Positions 22,082 to 32,314 of a stretch of 64,000 nt of DNA are shown here, piece by piece. Origin of the DNA: Cylindrotheca closterium (taxonomy: Eukaryota; Bacillariophyta; Bacillariophyceae; Bacillariales; Bacillariaceae); assembly GCA_933822405.4 (NCBI GenBank), contig CAKOGP040001980.1, positions 351,198 to 415,197 on the forward strand, read 5' to 3'. The position numbers and the translations under genes are program-made. How positions within the stretch are numbered: position 1 is the first letter of the stretch; every line of letters begins with the position of its first letter. The notes beneath the pieces are model-generated. The model searched no databases and was not told the DNA's origin. It saw only the letters and a list, made by a program, of their open reading frames with translations.

Positions 22082-24766
22082 ATGGTCAGAAGAGAAAATA
22101 CAAAACGTACTGTACAGTATGATAACAATAATGCAACAATGCAATCGTCCAACAATAGGCCATCGCCCTCCAAACGGCAAAGAATGGAGACTTCTTCACA
22201 CGATGGAGAGACACAAAGTGAAGACGATTGGTCGATGTTTCGCCTTTTCCAGGAGCTCCTTTTGAATGGCACTACGCCACAAACACCACAAGATATGCCA
22301 ATGCAAATCAACCCATCATCGCTTCCAAAATCGCTGCTTCAATCAGGCCAGCTTCGGAACAACATTTCTAAATGGAGCACCATCTTTGTAAACCATGGTT
22401 TTCGAACTTCCCTCATTTCATCTCCACGTCAAGGAATCTCCGTGTACAAGGATTCCTTTGCTCTCGAAGACGTCAACAAGACGGATATGAATGGTGACAG
22501 CTCTACCGTCGGAAGAATATTCCTGGTTGCCATGTTTGCTCTTCATCCACATCAAGAAGAGATGGAGAAAGTGTATAAAATGTATCTTCGAAACCTCTAC
22601 AGTTTGTTCTTGTTCTGTCAACGTATGCGACAAGTCTCTCGCAAAGATGGAGATCAACTCGAAGAGATAGTTCGTGAAGAAGAAAAGTTGCTTTGTGGGC
22701 TTCTACTCTTATCTAAAAAACCTACTTGTACTCGCGAGGGCATCGAAGATGAAAGGCGAAAGCGTATGGAGGAAATATCAGCGTCCATACCTTCCAGAAT
22801 CCCAACCTTTCTTCAAGAAATACACAACGCCCATCCACAGCAACACCGGATCGAAGTTCTTGAACATGAATATCAACGGATCTGTTCTAGGACATCGACG
22901 CTATCCAATGCATTGGTCACACTTTTTCAATCCCAACACCAGTCTTCCATTGACAATATGGTCTTCAAGGCAAGCCCTTCTGTCAGCAAATATGAACGTA
23001 TTGCCATATATCTTTATGATGCAGAACTTGACCACAAGAAACCGCCACATTTCTTGTTCCTTCCAAGCTTACACGTGGCCTTGACGAAAGGCCCCGGTAC
23101 AATTGTCGAAACGATGATGGACTTCTTTTGGTCTCAGATGCTGAACCAAGGCTATTATGCAACATTAGCCCTGAAACGAATGCTTCACAATGACTTGGCC
23201 AATTTCTTTCGTTCTGGACTGACTGGAAGCATTTCCCTGCCTCTATTACAAATGTAAGCCCGGCCAACTCCGACTCCTACACTATGATCTCCTCTCATAT
23301 ATTTTGCGCTTCATTCTACGTGCAGGCATGCCCACTTTGCTCCCACTGCTCCCCTTTCGCTTTACTTGTACGGTAAGGCTGGTTCCGGCAAATCTTCTTT
23401 AGTCCGCAACTTTCCTTCGGCCTTGGAGGCAACCATCGAAAGGTTTGCAGACTCAGAAATGTTGGTCCGGTTTGTCAAACAAAATCTGAACAAGGTACGT
23501 TGGAAAGCGGTGGTTGCCGATACCTTGGTCAGTCATCCCTAAGTCCAATCGTTTCAGAAACACGAAACACTCGAGTTGGAGCTAGAGCTACGACCAAACA
23601 ACAATGACCTTTCTGTGATGAGCATCATTCAAGGTAGACGGATGACAATGGGACAAAGTAAACCTGGTCTGGTAGTTGTCAATCTAGAAGAAATGCCCAA
23701 CAATGAACCGGCAGCAGATCCGAATCAGTTGCAAGTCGCCAAACTGATTAGCCAACGATTTGGAGGACGGACAGGAGATTACAACAAGCAATCGAAGGTG
23801 CCGAGAAATTCTGAAAAGCGAGGTATTCAAAATGATGCTTCTCTGGTGACGCTATTTACCTCCAACTATATTCTGGATCCAGAATGTCTGGAAGCCATGA
23901 AGCGTCTGCCCTTGTTCAATAATCTTTCAGCTCATGAAATAGTGGCGGTCTCAGGTGCCGATCGAATGGCGTTTGCCCAAGCCTACCTTCAGAATTGTGT
24001 CAATAATCATATTACCGACCGAAAGGTGACTACTTGCATCGAGGGGACGATGCAGATAAATGCAGGTGACACCAGACCCATAGTAAGGCACTTGCGGATG
24101 CTTGCAGCATATATTGGCGAATTGGTGCCAGTCGCATCAATAGATTGTAACGGCAGTATTCAGGCAATGGTCAAGCACGTAGACTCTCGATGGCGTGTGC
24201 AAGTGGGAACACAATCACTGGAACTTCAGGTCGGTCCAAACTTGAACTTGTACCCGACAAACGAAGCATTGTTTGAGTTCAAGCGTTGTAAAAGCGTCAA
24301 CCTACTTCGGCAGAAATATGGTACGATTCTAGGAGAAAAGGAGCTGCACATTATTCTCAACTTTTGGCTATCAAAGACTTTGGCGCCTGCGGTGATTGTC
24401 TCAAACAAGCACGGTATCATCAATAGAGTTTTAGGTGCAGTTCGTGAGCTCAAAGGTGTGACATGTTTCACCGGTGTGGACTCCTCAAAGTACAAGATGA
24501 CGAAGAGCCTCTACGATCCTAGAGATACACCAAATCTTCGTGACGATATTTTAAAGGTTGGCCGTGGTGCCACCGTGGCCGTTGAGCTCAATTGCCCTTC
24601 CTCTGACTCGCAACTGTGCATTAGAGAAATGATCGAGGACAGCCCATCCATGACAGCGTTTTCTACAAGCAGATCCGCATTACACAAGGAAGGGTTGCTA
24701 TTTTTGATTCACGTCACTGGCACAATCACGCCCGAAGTCAAGTCTAGGGCGTCGATCATACTATAG
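22082..24766 (+). CDS. AAA+-like P-loop ATPase of unknown function
   Basis: Three exons: 22082-23253, 23326-23494, 23558-24766 (introns 72 and 63 nt, GTAAGC...CAG and GTACGT...CAG), giving 849 residues in one frame. The splice at 23253/23326 restores the Walker A motif LYLYGKAGSGKSSL. Downstream are a Walker B-like strand (GLVVVNLEEMP) and a sensor-1-like strand (TLFTSNYIL), so an AAA+ fold is plausible. The N-terminal ~380 residues are helical and unlike anything I know; the C-terminal ~400 residues include VGTQSLELQVGPNLNLYP and TLAPAVIVSNKHGI. It is divergent from cobQ across 184 nt, and a remnant downstream shows the pair was once duplicated together. No function assigned. Confidence 0.7.
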
Positions 24767-24955
24767 ATGGAGAAAGAAAGGGATAACTCTGTGTCAATCA
24801 ATTGTACGTCCTATGTAATGACGCTTCTTTCTTACATAAGTCAAACCGCAACTTTCAAAATATTTTGACAGCCCATCTATAGTGGATCCTCAGCCCTCCT
24901 AATTTCTGTGCAGTTTTCTTCGGGCGTCGATCATGCTACAGTTCGAGAAAGCTAG
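24744..24955. pseudogene. Remnant of a duplicated cobQ / AAA+ gene pair
   Basis: 24836-24915 closely matches 20135-20215, the 3' coding end of cobQ (shared runs include CATAAGTCAAACC and GTGGATCCTCA). Immediately after, 24923-24953 matches 24747-24779, the 3' end of the ATPase gene (GGGCGTCGATCAT...CTA...GAGAAAG). The order is what a tandem duplicate of the whole pair would leave after internal deletion. Confidence 0.65.
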
Positions 24956-25060
24956 GGTTATGTTCATAAACATTCTAGGGGTATAATCTATCTTTTAACG
25001 GATCGCTTGGACTCCATGGAACGGCAATCAGATTCCGTCCCGGACAAGTTGCAGCATACA

Positions 25061-28000
25061 TTATGTGATCGTCAGTATCGCCTTCTTGTCTTCTTCAAAG
25101 TCTTCCAGCAGTCCAGCGTTGTGAACGGCCGCAAAGGCTTCCGAGCCATCCTTCCCAGCTAAATCATAGATGGAAGCGAATCCTGCTGGGTGCTCATGTG
25201 CGAACTCAGTGAAGTCATAGACAACCCCATCGATGGCCACCCAGAGATCCTCTTCAGTGTTATGCTTTGCCAGCTCTTCCATGGTCATTTCCGGTAATTC
25301 AACAGTCGCGCCCTTTTGCTCATTCTGTGTTGTGGCCCGTTTCACTAGAGAAGTTCCCTTTTTCACAGGAACCTTTTGACCGACAATGGTACCAAAGACA
25401 GTGCACTCTAGGAGACTGTTTCCTCCAAGACGGTTGTTTCCGTGGACACCGCCAGTAACTTCGCCAGCAGCATGCAATCCTTTGATGATGGAGCCGTCTT
25501 CCTTGATCACATTCCCCTCGGTATCAATCTTGATTCCACCCATACAGTAGTGAAGTACGGGGGTCACTGTTCCCACGTAGAAGGTTTCTTTTGTCAAATC
25601 AGCATCTGGGACTCCTCGGAATGATGTCTTGCCGAATTCATCGTAGCCCTTACTGGCTGCCTGTTGATAACTCCTCATTGAATATGAAAGAGTTGAACTC
25701 CAAACATTCATCTTTTTGGCGAGGGCATCGATACCCTCAACCTTGGTCAAAAGGCCCTTGTGAGAGTAAAGATCGACATGTTTCTTGCCGTCTTCCGCTG
25801 CAGAAGACGAAAGTACCAAGAAAAAGGTTGGGACTTCGTGGTTTTGATTCCAAGTCCCAGTGGAGAGGTAGTGCGAGTCAGCTTCTAGCATTTTGTCTGT
25901 AACATAGGCACGTGTTCCGAGTTCATTGCAGAACCGTTTGCCTTTCTTGTCAAAGAGCATTCCACCGACACCGCGCATCAATTCTGCTGCAAGAACCTTG
26001 GTGGGGTTGGATGGATCTTCAGGATTTACCCATCCAGTTGGATGAATTTGAATCTTGTCCATATCTCTGGTAGCTGCTCCGAGGTCTGTAGCCAACGCGA
26101 TTCCATCTCCGGTGGAAAAGCCACCAGCAGTTGCTGGGAAGGACATCAATTCAGACCGATGCTGATCCAAGTACGATCCCTTGGAGCGATCGGATGCAAA
26201 TCCACCAGTGGCCAGAATGACATTGTCACCTCGAATGTCCTCCGCTGTTCCATCCAAGGTGGACTCACAAGCAACACCAATCACAGTATCACCCTCCATC
26301 AAAAGTTGTTTGACACGAGTGTCGACCATAATCTTGATCTTTCCTTGTTTTTCATAGGCACGGAGCTCCTTTTGCAAGTGATATATTATCTCAGCTCCAG
26401 CCATTCCATTGCTAGGTCGGTGCGTTCGTTTGTGCGAGTGTCCTCCGAGTTGAGCGAGAAGTGACAAGTCGACGTTGGCCCGTTCCTTGAGCCACATGAC
26501 GGCTTGTTCACTCTTGTCCACCAGTGTTCCAATCAAATCCAAATCGGCAACGCTTCCCGCAGATTTGATGGTGTCGTTTCGGAAAGACTCGATCGAGTCA
26601 TTGTACGAGTCACCCTGAGGGCAGCAGCCATTAATGCCAGAACTAGCCTTGTTGGAGTTACCGCCCAACAGGTGTTCCTTCTCCACCATGATGACCGTGC
26701 CGCCACGATCCAAAATATTGAGTGCCGCAGCCATACCCGCCAATCCACTACCCACAACGATTGCATCGGGAGAGGATGCCAATGATGATTCACTACTATC
26801 GTCGGAATCAAGCCCAATGGATGAAATCAAGGCAAGGAACTTTTCTGGATCGCTTGCATAATGTTTTCCCAGCACCAATAATTCGGGATGTTTGGAGAGT
26901 GCCAGCATGACTAGTTCGTTCTCACGAGCCATGCTGATAAGATTTTGTCGTCCAAGATTGGCAATGGCTCCTACTGTTCGATCCATGATATCCAAACTCT
27001 CCACAGGAGGTCCTCCATCCATTGCGTACGCCTGTTGTTCTGCCAATTGTCTATTTTTGCCCTTTTGTTGTTGTTCCGTCTTCCAGTAGTTGGTCGTCAA
27101 CTCTCGGACCTCGACCAAACTCTCGGAAAGTCGCGCCGCAGTATTGATCAATGCCACTACTTCGTTGCGCTCCATCTTGACGAGTTCGGTCGGCATGAAT
27201 AGAATTTTTAGTGCCGTCCCATACCCCATCATTGCCATTTTTCCATGAAGTTTGCATTGTTGACATTGGACACAATCCAGAATACTGGAGACATTGTGGA
27301 AGATTCCCTTGAAGTTTTGTTGAAGATTGATGCCCTGTTGTTGAAACATGAGTGATTCGTCAAATGCGGAAAAGACGCTGGAGCAGGATCTCAGAATGGC
27401 CGTGTCCATGAGTCGTTTCAACAAAATTTTGGCCGCCTCGTCGTCCACGATGTTACGGGATTGGACGTCGTAATCATAGAGGTAAGACGAAGCCTTTTTG
27501 ATGGCTCGGAGCATGACCACGTAGGAGAAATGCATGTTGCGAATGAATTCCGGATGGTTCTGAAACTTTTCCATGAAATATCGTGGATTGGATTCCCAAT
27601 CGGTCCGATTCTTTCGTTTGGAAGGTGGATAGTAGTTCTTGGCAATCGAAATGGTGGTTGACGTGTGGAGTCCACTGAGCAATCGATACAGAACTCGCTC
27701 TTCCAAGCAAGAATCCTGAGTCGTCATGCAATTCTCCTCATAGATGGATTTCCAAATATGTGTCCCATTGTAGCCAGTATTCCGTTCTGGGTTCAATTCC
27801 AAATCAACAATTTTGGTGCCCTTGCCCTCTTGAATACTGCTACACATGTCCATCCAAAAGGTCTCGGGTAGGTTTTCATCGTCGTCACAGGGTGTGCCCC
27901 CTCCTTCCACGACCATGTCGGTTTGTTGCTTCCAATCAAAGGTCTCTCGTTGAGGTTCCGAAGAAAACCCTTGCTCTCCCAAGGTTTGCAAGACACTGGA

Positions 28001-28477
28001 TCCAAAGGGATCATTTCCACCTCCAAAGCCCCCAAAGGCACCCTCGTCGGCCCCTCCTTGGACGGTACAAAGAGGTTCCGCTTCCTCGTCCAATCCCAAT
28101 TCCTCTGCACCTCCATCACATTCAAATTCCTCTTCTTCCTCCTCTTCCATTTCGTCGTCCTCCTTGTCCTTTCCATTCCGCCATTTGCTCAACGGACACT
28201 TGGCGTCCAGGTCGACGACAAAGGTCTTGAAAAAGTTGGTTTGTTGCAACTCACGAAAAATGGCGTTCAATTGGGAATCGTTGGCGCGTTCCAAATCTTC
28301 GCTGCTGCAGTGGGCATCGTCAATGGCACCGGTGGGAAAGAGTTCTTCCAAGACGGAGGCATCCACAGACGGTGAAATGGCGTGGCAAAGAGGCAGGGAT
28401 GCCAGTATCATCATTGACGCCATTATTATTGATGGAATGACAAGCATTAGTGCTTTGGGACGTCGTTGAGCCACCAT
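25061..28477 (-). CDS. ERO1 - soluble fumarate reductase - cytochrome b5 fusion
   Basis: One intronless frame of 1138 residues. Residues 1-33 form a signal peptide ending CHA. Residues ~50-465 are ERO1: CPLSKW, YYPPSKRKNRTDWESNP, FQNHPEFIRNMHFSYVVMLRAI, and the active-site CxxCxxC as C402-VQ-C405-QQ-C408 followed by KLHGK and GYGTALKILF. Acidic inserts (~104-200) with spaced cysteines replace the usual shuttle loop. Residues ~570-1035 are an Osm1/Frd1-type fumarate reductase: FAD-binding VVGSGLAGMAAAL, GGNSNKASSGING, IHPTGWVNPEDPSNP, AELMRGVGGMLFD with the catalytic Arg, and GNNRLGGNSLLECTVFG. Residues ~1060-1136 are a cytochrome b5 domain with heme ligands His1096 (HEHPAG) and His1119 (VHN). 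ERO1 oxidises PDI in the ER and normally passes electrons from its FAD to O2; here they could pass to fumarate. No KDEL-type tail is visible. Confidence 0.93.
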   Translation of the reverse strand: MVAQRRPKALMLVIPSIIMASMMILASLPLCHAISPSVDASVLEELFPTGAIDDAHCSSEDLERANDSQLNAIFRELQQTNFFKTFVVDLDAKCPLSKWRNGKDKEDDEMEEEEEEEFECDGGAEELGLDEEAEPLCTVQGGADEGAFGGFGGGNDPFGSSVLQTLGEQGFSSEPQRETFDWKQQTDMVVEGGGTPCDDDENLPETFWMDMCSSIQEGKGTKIVDLELNPERNTGYNGTHIWKSIYEENCMTTQDSCLEERVLYRLLSGLHTSTTISIAKNYYPPSKRKNRTDWESNPRYFMEKFQNHPEFIRNMHFSYVVMLRAIKKASSYLYDYDVQSRNIVDDEAAKILLKRLMDTAILRSCSSVFSAFDESLMFQQQGINLQQNFKGIFHNVSSILDCVQCQQCKLHGKMAMMGYGTALKILFMPTELVKMERNEVVALINTAARLSESLVEVRELTTNYWKTEQQQKGKNRQLAEQQAYAMDGGPPVESLDIMDRTVGAIANLGRQNLISMARENELVMLALSKHPELLVLGKHYASDPEKFLALISSIGLDSDDSSESSLASSPDAIVVGSGLAGMAAALNILDRGGTVIMVEKEHLLGGNSNKASSGINGCCPQGDSYNDSIESFRNDTIKSAGSVADLDLIGTLVDKSEQAVMWLKERANVDLSLLAQLGGHSHKRTHRPSNGMAGAEIIYHLQKELRAYEKQGKIKIMVDTRVKQLLMEGDTVIGVACESTLDGTAEDIRGDNVILATGGFASDRSKGSYLDQHRSELMSFPATAGGFSTGDGIALATDLGAATRDMDKIQIHPTGWVNPEDPSNPTKVLAAELMRGVGGMLFDKKGKRFCNELGTRAYVTDKMLEADSHYLSTGTWNQNHEVPTFFLVLSSSAAEDGKKHVDLYSHKGLLTKVEGIDALAKKMNVWSSTLSYSMRSYQQAASKGYDEFGKTSFRGVPDADLTKETFYVGTVTPVLHYCMGGIKIDTEGNVIKEDGSIIKGLHAAGEVTGGVHGNNRLGGNSLLECTVFGTIVGQKVPVKKGTSLVKRATTQNEQKGATVELPEMTMEELAKHNTEEDLWVAIDGVVYDFTEFAHEHPAGFASIYDLAGKDGSEAFAAVHNAGLLEDFEEDKKAILTIT

Positions 28478-28977
28478 GTTGATGTGACTGTGTTTTTTGT
28501 TGCAGCGATTTGTATCAAGGTTTCCGTTGGATATTTATGTGATAGATGTCTTGTTGTGAGGTGTTACAAGTGCCAAATCAGCAGTGATGTGCAAGTTGTC
28601 GTTTTGTTCCTGTAGTGTAGGATTGTTTGTTGTTTGTTTCAATAGGTATGACGTGAGAGCTGCAGTTTTTTTGTTTTGTTTTCTCAAACACAGGGTCGTT
28701 GGAAGATCGAAGAAAGGTTTCTCTGCCAGTCGTGCGACAGGTTTCGAGTTTCGACACGTTGAACGCCCCAAGTTCTCTTTTTCTCCATTAGCCGCACGCA
28801 AGCCAGCTACTCGCATTGGTTTGGTTTAAATTTTGGTCGCATGGATCGAAAACGTAAAACGTAACCACAAACAAACCACAAAATCATATCAAAAAGGCAA
28901 GCGATACAGTACCAGGTACCAGGTACCACACAAACGAAGGTTGCTTCCGTCAAGCTCTTGAGTTCTAGCCAACAATA
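28478..28977. promoter_or_regulatory. Divergent promoter between the ERO1 fusion and the epimerase
   Basis: 500 nt with no gene. Contains T-rich tracts and, at 28910-28928, overlapping ACCAGGT repeats that create two GGTACC palindromes close to the epimerase start. These might be regulatory sites; no known factor can be named. Confidence 0.35.
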
Positions 28978-30549
28978 ATGCTAGAGCGTTCTAATGAGTC
29001 AGTATCGAAAATGGCTTCACCAACCAAAATGCGCACCAGCATCAGCAGCCATGCCAGCACCTCCACATCACAGACTGCTGTTGCCACTTTGGAATCATTG
29101 CAAGTCTCTTCTTTGAACGAATTATCATTGGAATCAAGAGACGATGGAGGAAAGAAAACAAGAGGAAGTGGATCAGCCGCCAAACGATCCTCCTCTGCTT
29201 TATTGGGAAGGTCGTCTTCTGTCGCCAGTCTATCGGCCAACAACAACAACAACAAACGCAACAATAATTTTTGCATTGAACGCATCACTCTCTTCTTTGG
29301 GACCTTTATCGTCTTTTGCAATTTTCAAGCCAGCGAAATGCTACACGATACTATGTTGAACAGCAAGATTCAAACCATGCGATTTGTCACTTCATCATCG
29401 TCATCATCATCGTCGTTATCGTTGCCATTATCATTGTCGAAAGTATCATCACGGGATGGTAGTAGTAGTACTACATCATCATCCTTACATCCACAAGAAA
29501 CGTATACAAATATACCACAAATGACACAAGAACGAATACAATGGCTCAAGGGACCAGATGGACCCAAATACAATGTGTTGGTGACGGGAGCGGCGGGCTT
29601 TGTGGGCATGCATACCGCTTTGGAATTGAAACAAATGGGCATGACCCCCATTGGATACGACAATGTCAATCCCTACTACTCGACCCAACTCAAGGATTTG
29701 AGAATACAAGAATTGGAAAAACGCGATATACCATTTGTCAAGGGAGACGTTTGCGATCGAGAAACTCTGACAAACACGATAAAGGCCCACAACATTACCA
29801 GAGTCATACATTTGGCGGCCCAAGCTGGAGTGCGATATAGTCTCAAACATCCATTGGAATATACACACAACAATGTCGACTGCTTTGTACATTTGATGGA
29901 AACCATGGTGGCCCTCGGTCTAACCAAAGAGCCATTGGTATTTGCATCTTCTTCTTCGGTATATGGCAACAATGTCAAAATTCCATTCCAAGAGTCGGAT
30001 CGACTCGAGGATCCCGCATCCCTCTATGCTGCCACCAAACGATCTGACGAACTCTTGGCCCAAACCTATTTCAATCTATACAAACTCAATAGCATTGGGT
30101 TGCGATTCTTCACCGTCTATGGTCCCTATGGTCGTCCCGACATGGCACCCTGGATCTTTACCGACAAGATTTCCAATCAACAAACCATTCGAGTCTTTAA
30201 TCACGGACAATCCAAACGAGATTTTACCTTTGTCGGTGATATTGTCCAAGGAGTTGTGAATTCTCTCTTTGTGGATACCCACCAACCCGAACTGGTGAAT
30301 TTGGGAAATGGGCAACCCGTCTTGCTCCAGGATTTTGTCGAATTAGTGGAAGAACAAGTCAATGCCAAGGCTGTCATTGATTCCGTGGGCATGCAACAGG
30401 GTGATGTCCCAGTTACCTATGCCGACATAACAAAGGCGAGGCATCTACTAGGTTACAATCCAAACACGACGATTGAAGAGGGGATTCAACAATTTGTCTC
30501 GTGGTTTCGAGAACATGATGCATCGCAATATCGAATGACTACTCAGTAG
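28978..30549 (+). CDS. UDP-glucuronate 4-epimerase, Golgi type II membrane form
   Basis: 523 residues, intronless. A Ser-rich cytosolic head, one transmembrane segment (~101-118, ITLFFGTFIVFCNF), a Ser-rich stem, then a short-chain dehydrogenase/epimerase domain from ~198: NAD-binding TGAAGFVGMHTALEL, GYDNVNPYYSTQLK, HLAAQAGVRYSLKHP, FASSSSVYG, catalytic Tyr/Lys in YAATKRSDE, and RFFTVYGPYGRPDMAP, which is characteristic of UDP-GlcA 4-epimerases. It converts UDP-glucuronate to UDP-galacturonate for cell-wall or exopolysaccharide synthesis, probably in the Golgi lumen. Bacterial and plant homologues share these motifs. The closely related UDP-glucose epimerases are less likely. Confidence 0.88.
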   Translation: MLERSNESVSKMASPTKMRTSISSHASTSTSQTAVATLESLQVSSLNELSLESRDDGGKKTRGSGSAAKRSSSALLGRSSSVASLSANNNNNKRNNNFCIERITLFFGTFIVFCNFQASEMLHDTMLNSKIQTMRFVTSSSSSSSSLSLPLSLSKVSSRDGSSSTTSSSLHPQETYTNIPQMTQERIQWLKGPDGPKYNVLVTGAAGFVGMHTALELKQMGMTPIGYDNVNPYYSTQLKDLRIQELEKRDIPFVKGDVCDRETLTNTIKAHNITRVIHLAAQAGVRYSLKHPLEYTHNNVDCFVHLMETMVALGLTKEPLVFASSSSVYGNNVKIPFQESDRLEDPASLYAATKRSDELLAQTYFNLYKLNSIGLRFFTVYGPYGRPDMAPWIFTDKISNQQTIRVFNHGQSKRDFTFVGDIVQGVVNSLFVDTHQPELVNLGNGQPVLLQDFVELVEEQVNAKAVIDSVGMQQGDVPVTYADITKARHLLGYNPNTTIEEGIQQFVSWFREHDASQYRMTTQ

Positions 30550-31082
30550 CAGTTGTTCTAGTTGTTGTTGTTGTAGTGGGAGTGAACAAGGAAGTTGTTG
30601 ATGGAAGTGGAATGAATCAGCATCAGCAGATGAATGAATGAATTGATGAATACAATGATTGATTCGGTCATATTTTATCCCATCTACTACGCTAGGGCAG
30701 TCACGCTGGTTCCAAGCAACTTCTCTTTTTTGGCAGGAATTCAAATCAATCGTCGCCCTTGCGAAAATCTACCAAGCCAACCAACACAAGTAAATGGCAC
30801 CAATACATACATGACACTCATGTGTGTGCGTGAACAACAAGATGATTATCAAAGACATTCATCGAAAGAGTTGGTGGTTCCATGTAGACGCCGTCGCGTT
30901 CTCAGTTAAAAAGTGAACAAAAACATACTGGGAGGAATTTTGTATCCTTGTGAGGGAGAAATAGCCAATCAGTCCTGCATTGATGATACAACCCTCGTAT
31001 TGCAATCAATCATCATACAGTAGATGACCATAGCACTATAGCAAAACCAACATGCCATCCTTTTCAATCAAACAAAGTCGAT
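30550..31082. other. Convergent 3' intergenic region
   Basis: Between the 3' ends of the epimerase and the methyltransferase-like gene. Holds GTT- and GAAT-rich simple sequence near 30560-30660 and otherwise nothing recognisable. Confidence 0.5.
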
Positions 31083-32108
31083 TTATTGTTTCTTCAAGAT
31101 ATGAACATATCCTGTAGTCCCAAAAACTTCACGATTCTCGACATCCAACCGGTCCACCAGTTGCCAACCATACGTTGGATCCAATGCTCGATCGGTAGTA
31201 ATTGCCACGCAGCCATCTTTGCAGAATTTACCCAGCATCTGAGACCATTCCGGACCCAACATCAAGGCTCGTAATTCAGGCGAAAAGACCTTGGCCGAAA
31301 AGACAGTAGAGTAAGCAAAGATACAGTCTGCCTCGCTCAAAAGGTTGCCAAAGTTGTCAGCAGGTCCCAGGTGCAAGGATAGAGTATTATTCGTCTCCTC
31401 CTCTGATGACATGGTGTTCGTGGTAGTGGTGCTTGCAGATGAAAATGATGGATAGATCAAATCATGTTCGACAGCCTTTTGGCAATACCCCAGTGCTTCG
31501 TGGTGCAAAATGTCTGAAATTTCGATTCCATGTAAATTCCAAGCCTTGCTACTACTACTGCTACTACTATCATCAGGATTTCCTCCTCTACGTGTCATGG
31601 CAAGGTACAAGCCGATCCGACCACAACCAGATCCAAGATCAATCATGCAGGTGGTGGGACGAGACGCCGCTTGCGATTTGGAAGGCATGTGCTCCAAGCC
31701 CAAATCTATTAATTGGTCCAGACTTGTCAATGGAAATTCGGCGTAGGTCATGGCCAGTCGGGGATCGTTTGGATCCAATGCGGTTCCTGCTTCAATTCCT
31801 TGGGCATCTCGCCCCAGTCCGATGCGATCACCGTATAGGTCTTGTGGCATTAATACATTATTGATGACAGATTGAGCCTCTTCGCGGCCCAGTAGTGATT
31901 TTGTTGAAAAGGTGGATGACGATTCAGCTGAAGCTTTGCATTGGAAGTTGCGCCGGCCTGTTGACGGAAAAACAATAAACGCTTCAGTATGCTGCAGCAG
32001 TGACTGCAAAACACAAACTTCAACTACCCAAGACCATAATGATAGCGAAAGGAGACCACGACAACCAGTCCTGCAATGCGCACCCTTGTCCATGGTGGTC
32101 CTTGCCAT
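31083..32108 (-). CDS. Plastid-targeted SAM-dependent methyltransferase-like protein
   Basis: 341 residues, intronless. The N-terminus has a hydrophobic signal stretch and the junction TEAFIVFP, pointing to the plastid. A Rossmann-type motif I (MIDLGSGCGRIGLYLAM, ~152-168) is followed by the acidic ribose-binding strand (LHGIEIS) and DCIFAYSTVF in place of motif IV. This resembles class I methyltransferases, with a faint likeness to DOT1-like lysine methyltransferases around the motif I helix. A Ser/Thr-rich insert (~178-240) interrupts the fold. The substrate is not evident. It is divergent from the next gene, also plastid-targeted, across 206 nt. Confidence 0.65.
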   Translation of the reverse strand: MARTTMDKGAHCRTGCRGLLSLSLWSWVVEVCVLQSLLQHTEAFIVFPSTGRRNFQCKASAESSSTFSTKSLLGREEAQSVINNVLMPQDLYGDRIGLGRDAQGIEAGTALDPNDPRLAMTYAEFPLTSLDQLIDLGLEHMPSKSQAASRPTTCMIDLGSGCGRIGLYLAMTRRGGNPDDSSSSSSSKAWNLHGIEISDILHHEALGYCQKAVEHDLIYPSFSSASTTTTNTMSSEEETNNTLSLHLGPADNFGNLLSEADCIFAYSTVFSAKVFSPELRALMLGPEWSQMLGKFCKDGCVAITTDRALDPTYGWQLVDRLDVENREVFGTTGYVHILKKQ

Positions 32109-32314
32109 GATTGCCGTGGGATCCTTTTGTGCTTGAGGTTGGTGTGAAGATTAGGTGATGTCATCGTGTCGCGTCGGTCCGTCAACAGTATATACTGACT
32201 GACTGACTCAACCGACCATGAAGACCGACTGACGATTTTAACAACGACGATGTTGATGGCAACAAACTACAGTACCGGTAGACGTCAAGTCTACCTTAGA
32301 AACACTGCAACAAA

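Noticed and set aside
25061..28477. Two adjacent genes (ERO1 and fumarate reductase) fused by a missed stop
   Set aside because: No stop, splice signal or new start with signal peptide lies in the ~100-residue linker; the frame is continuous. Assembly error cannot be excluded without reads.
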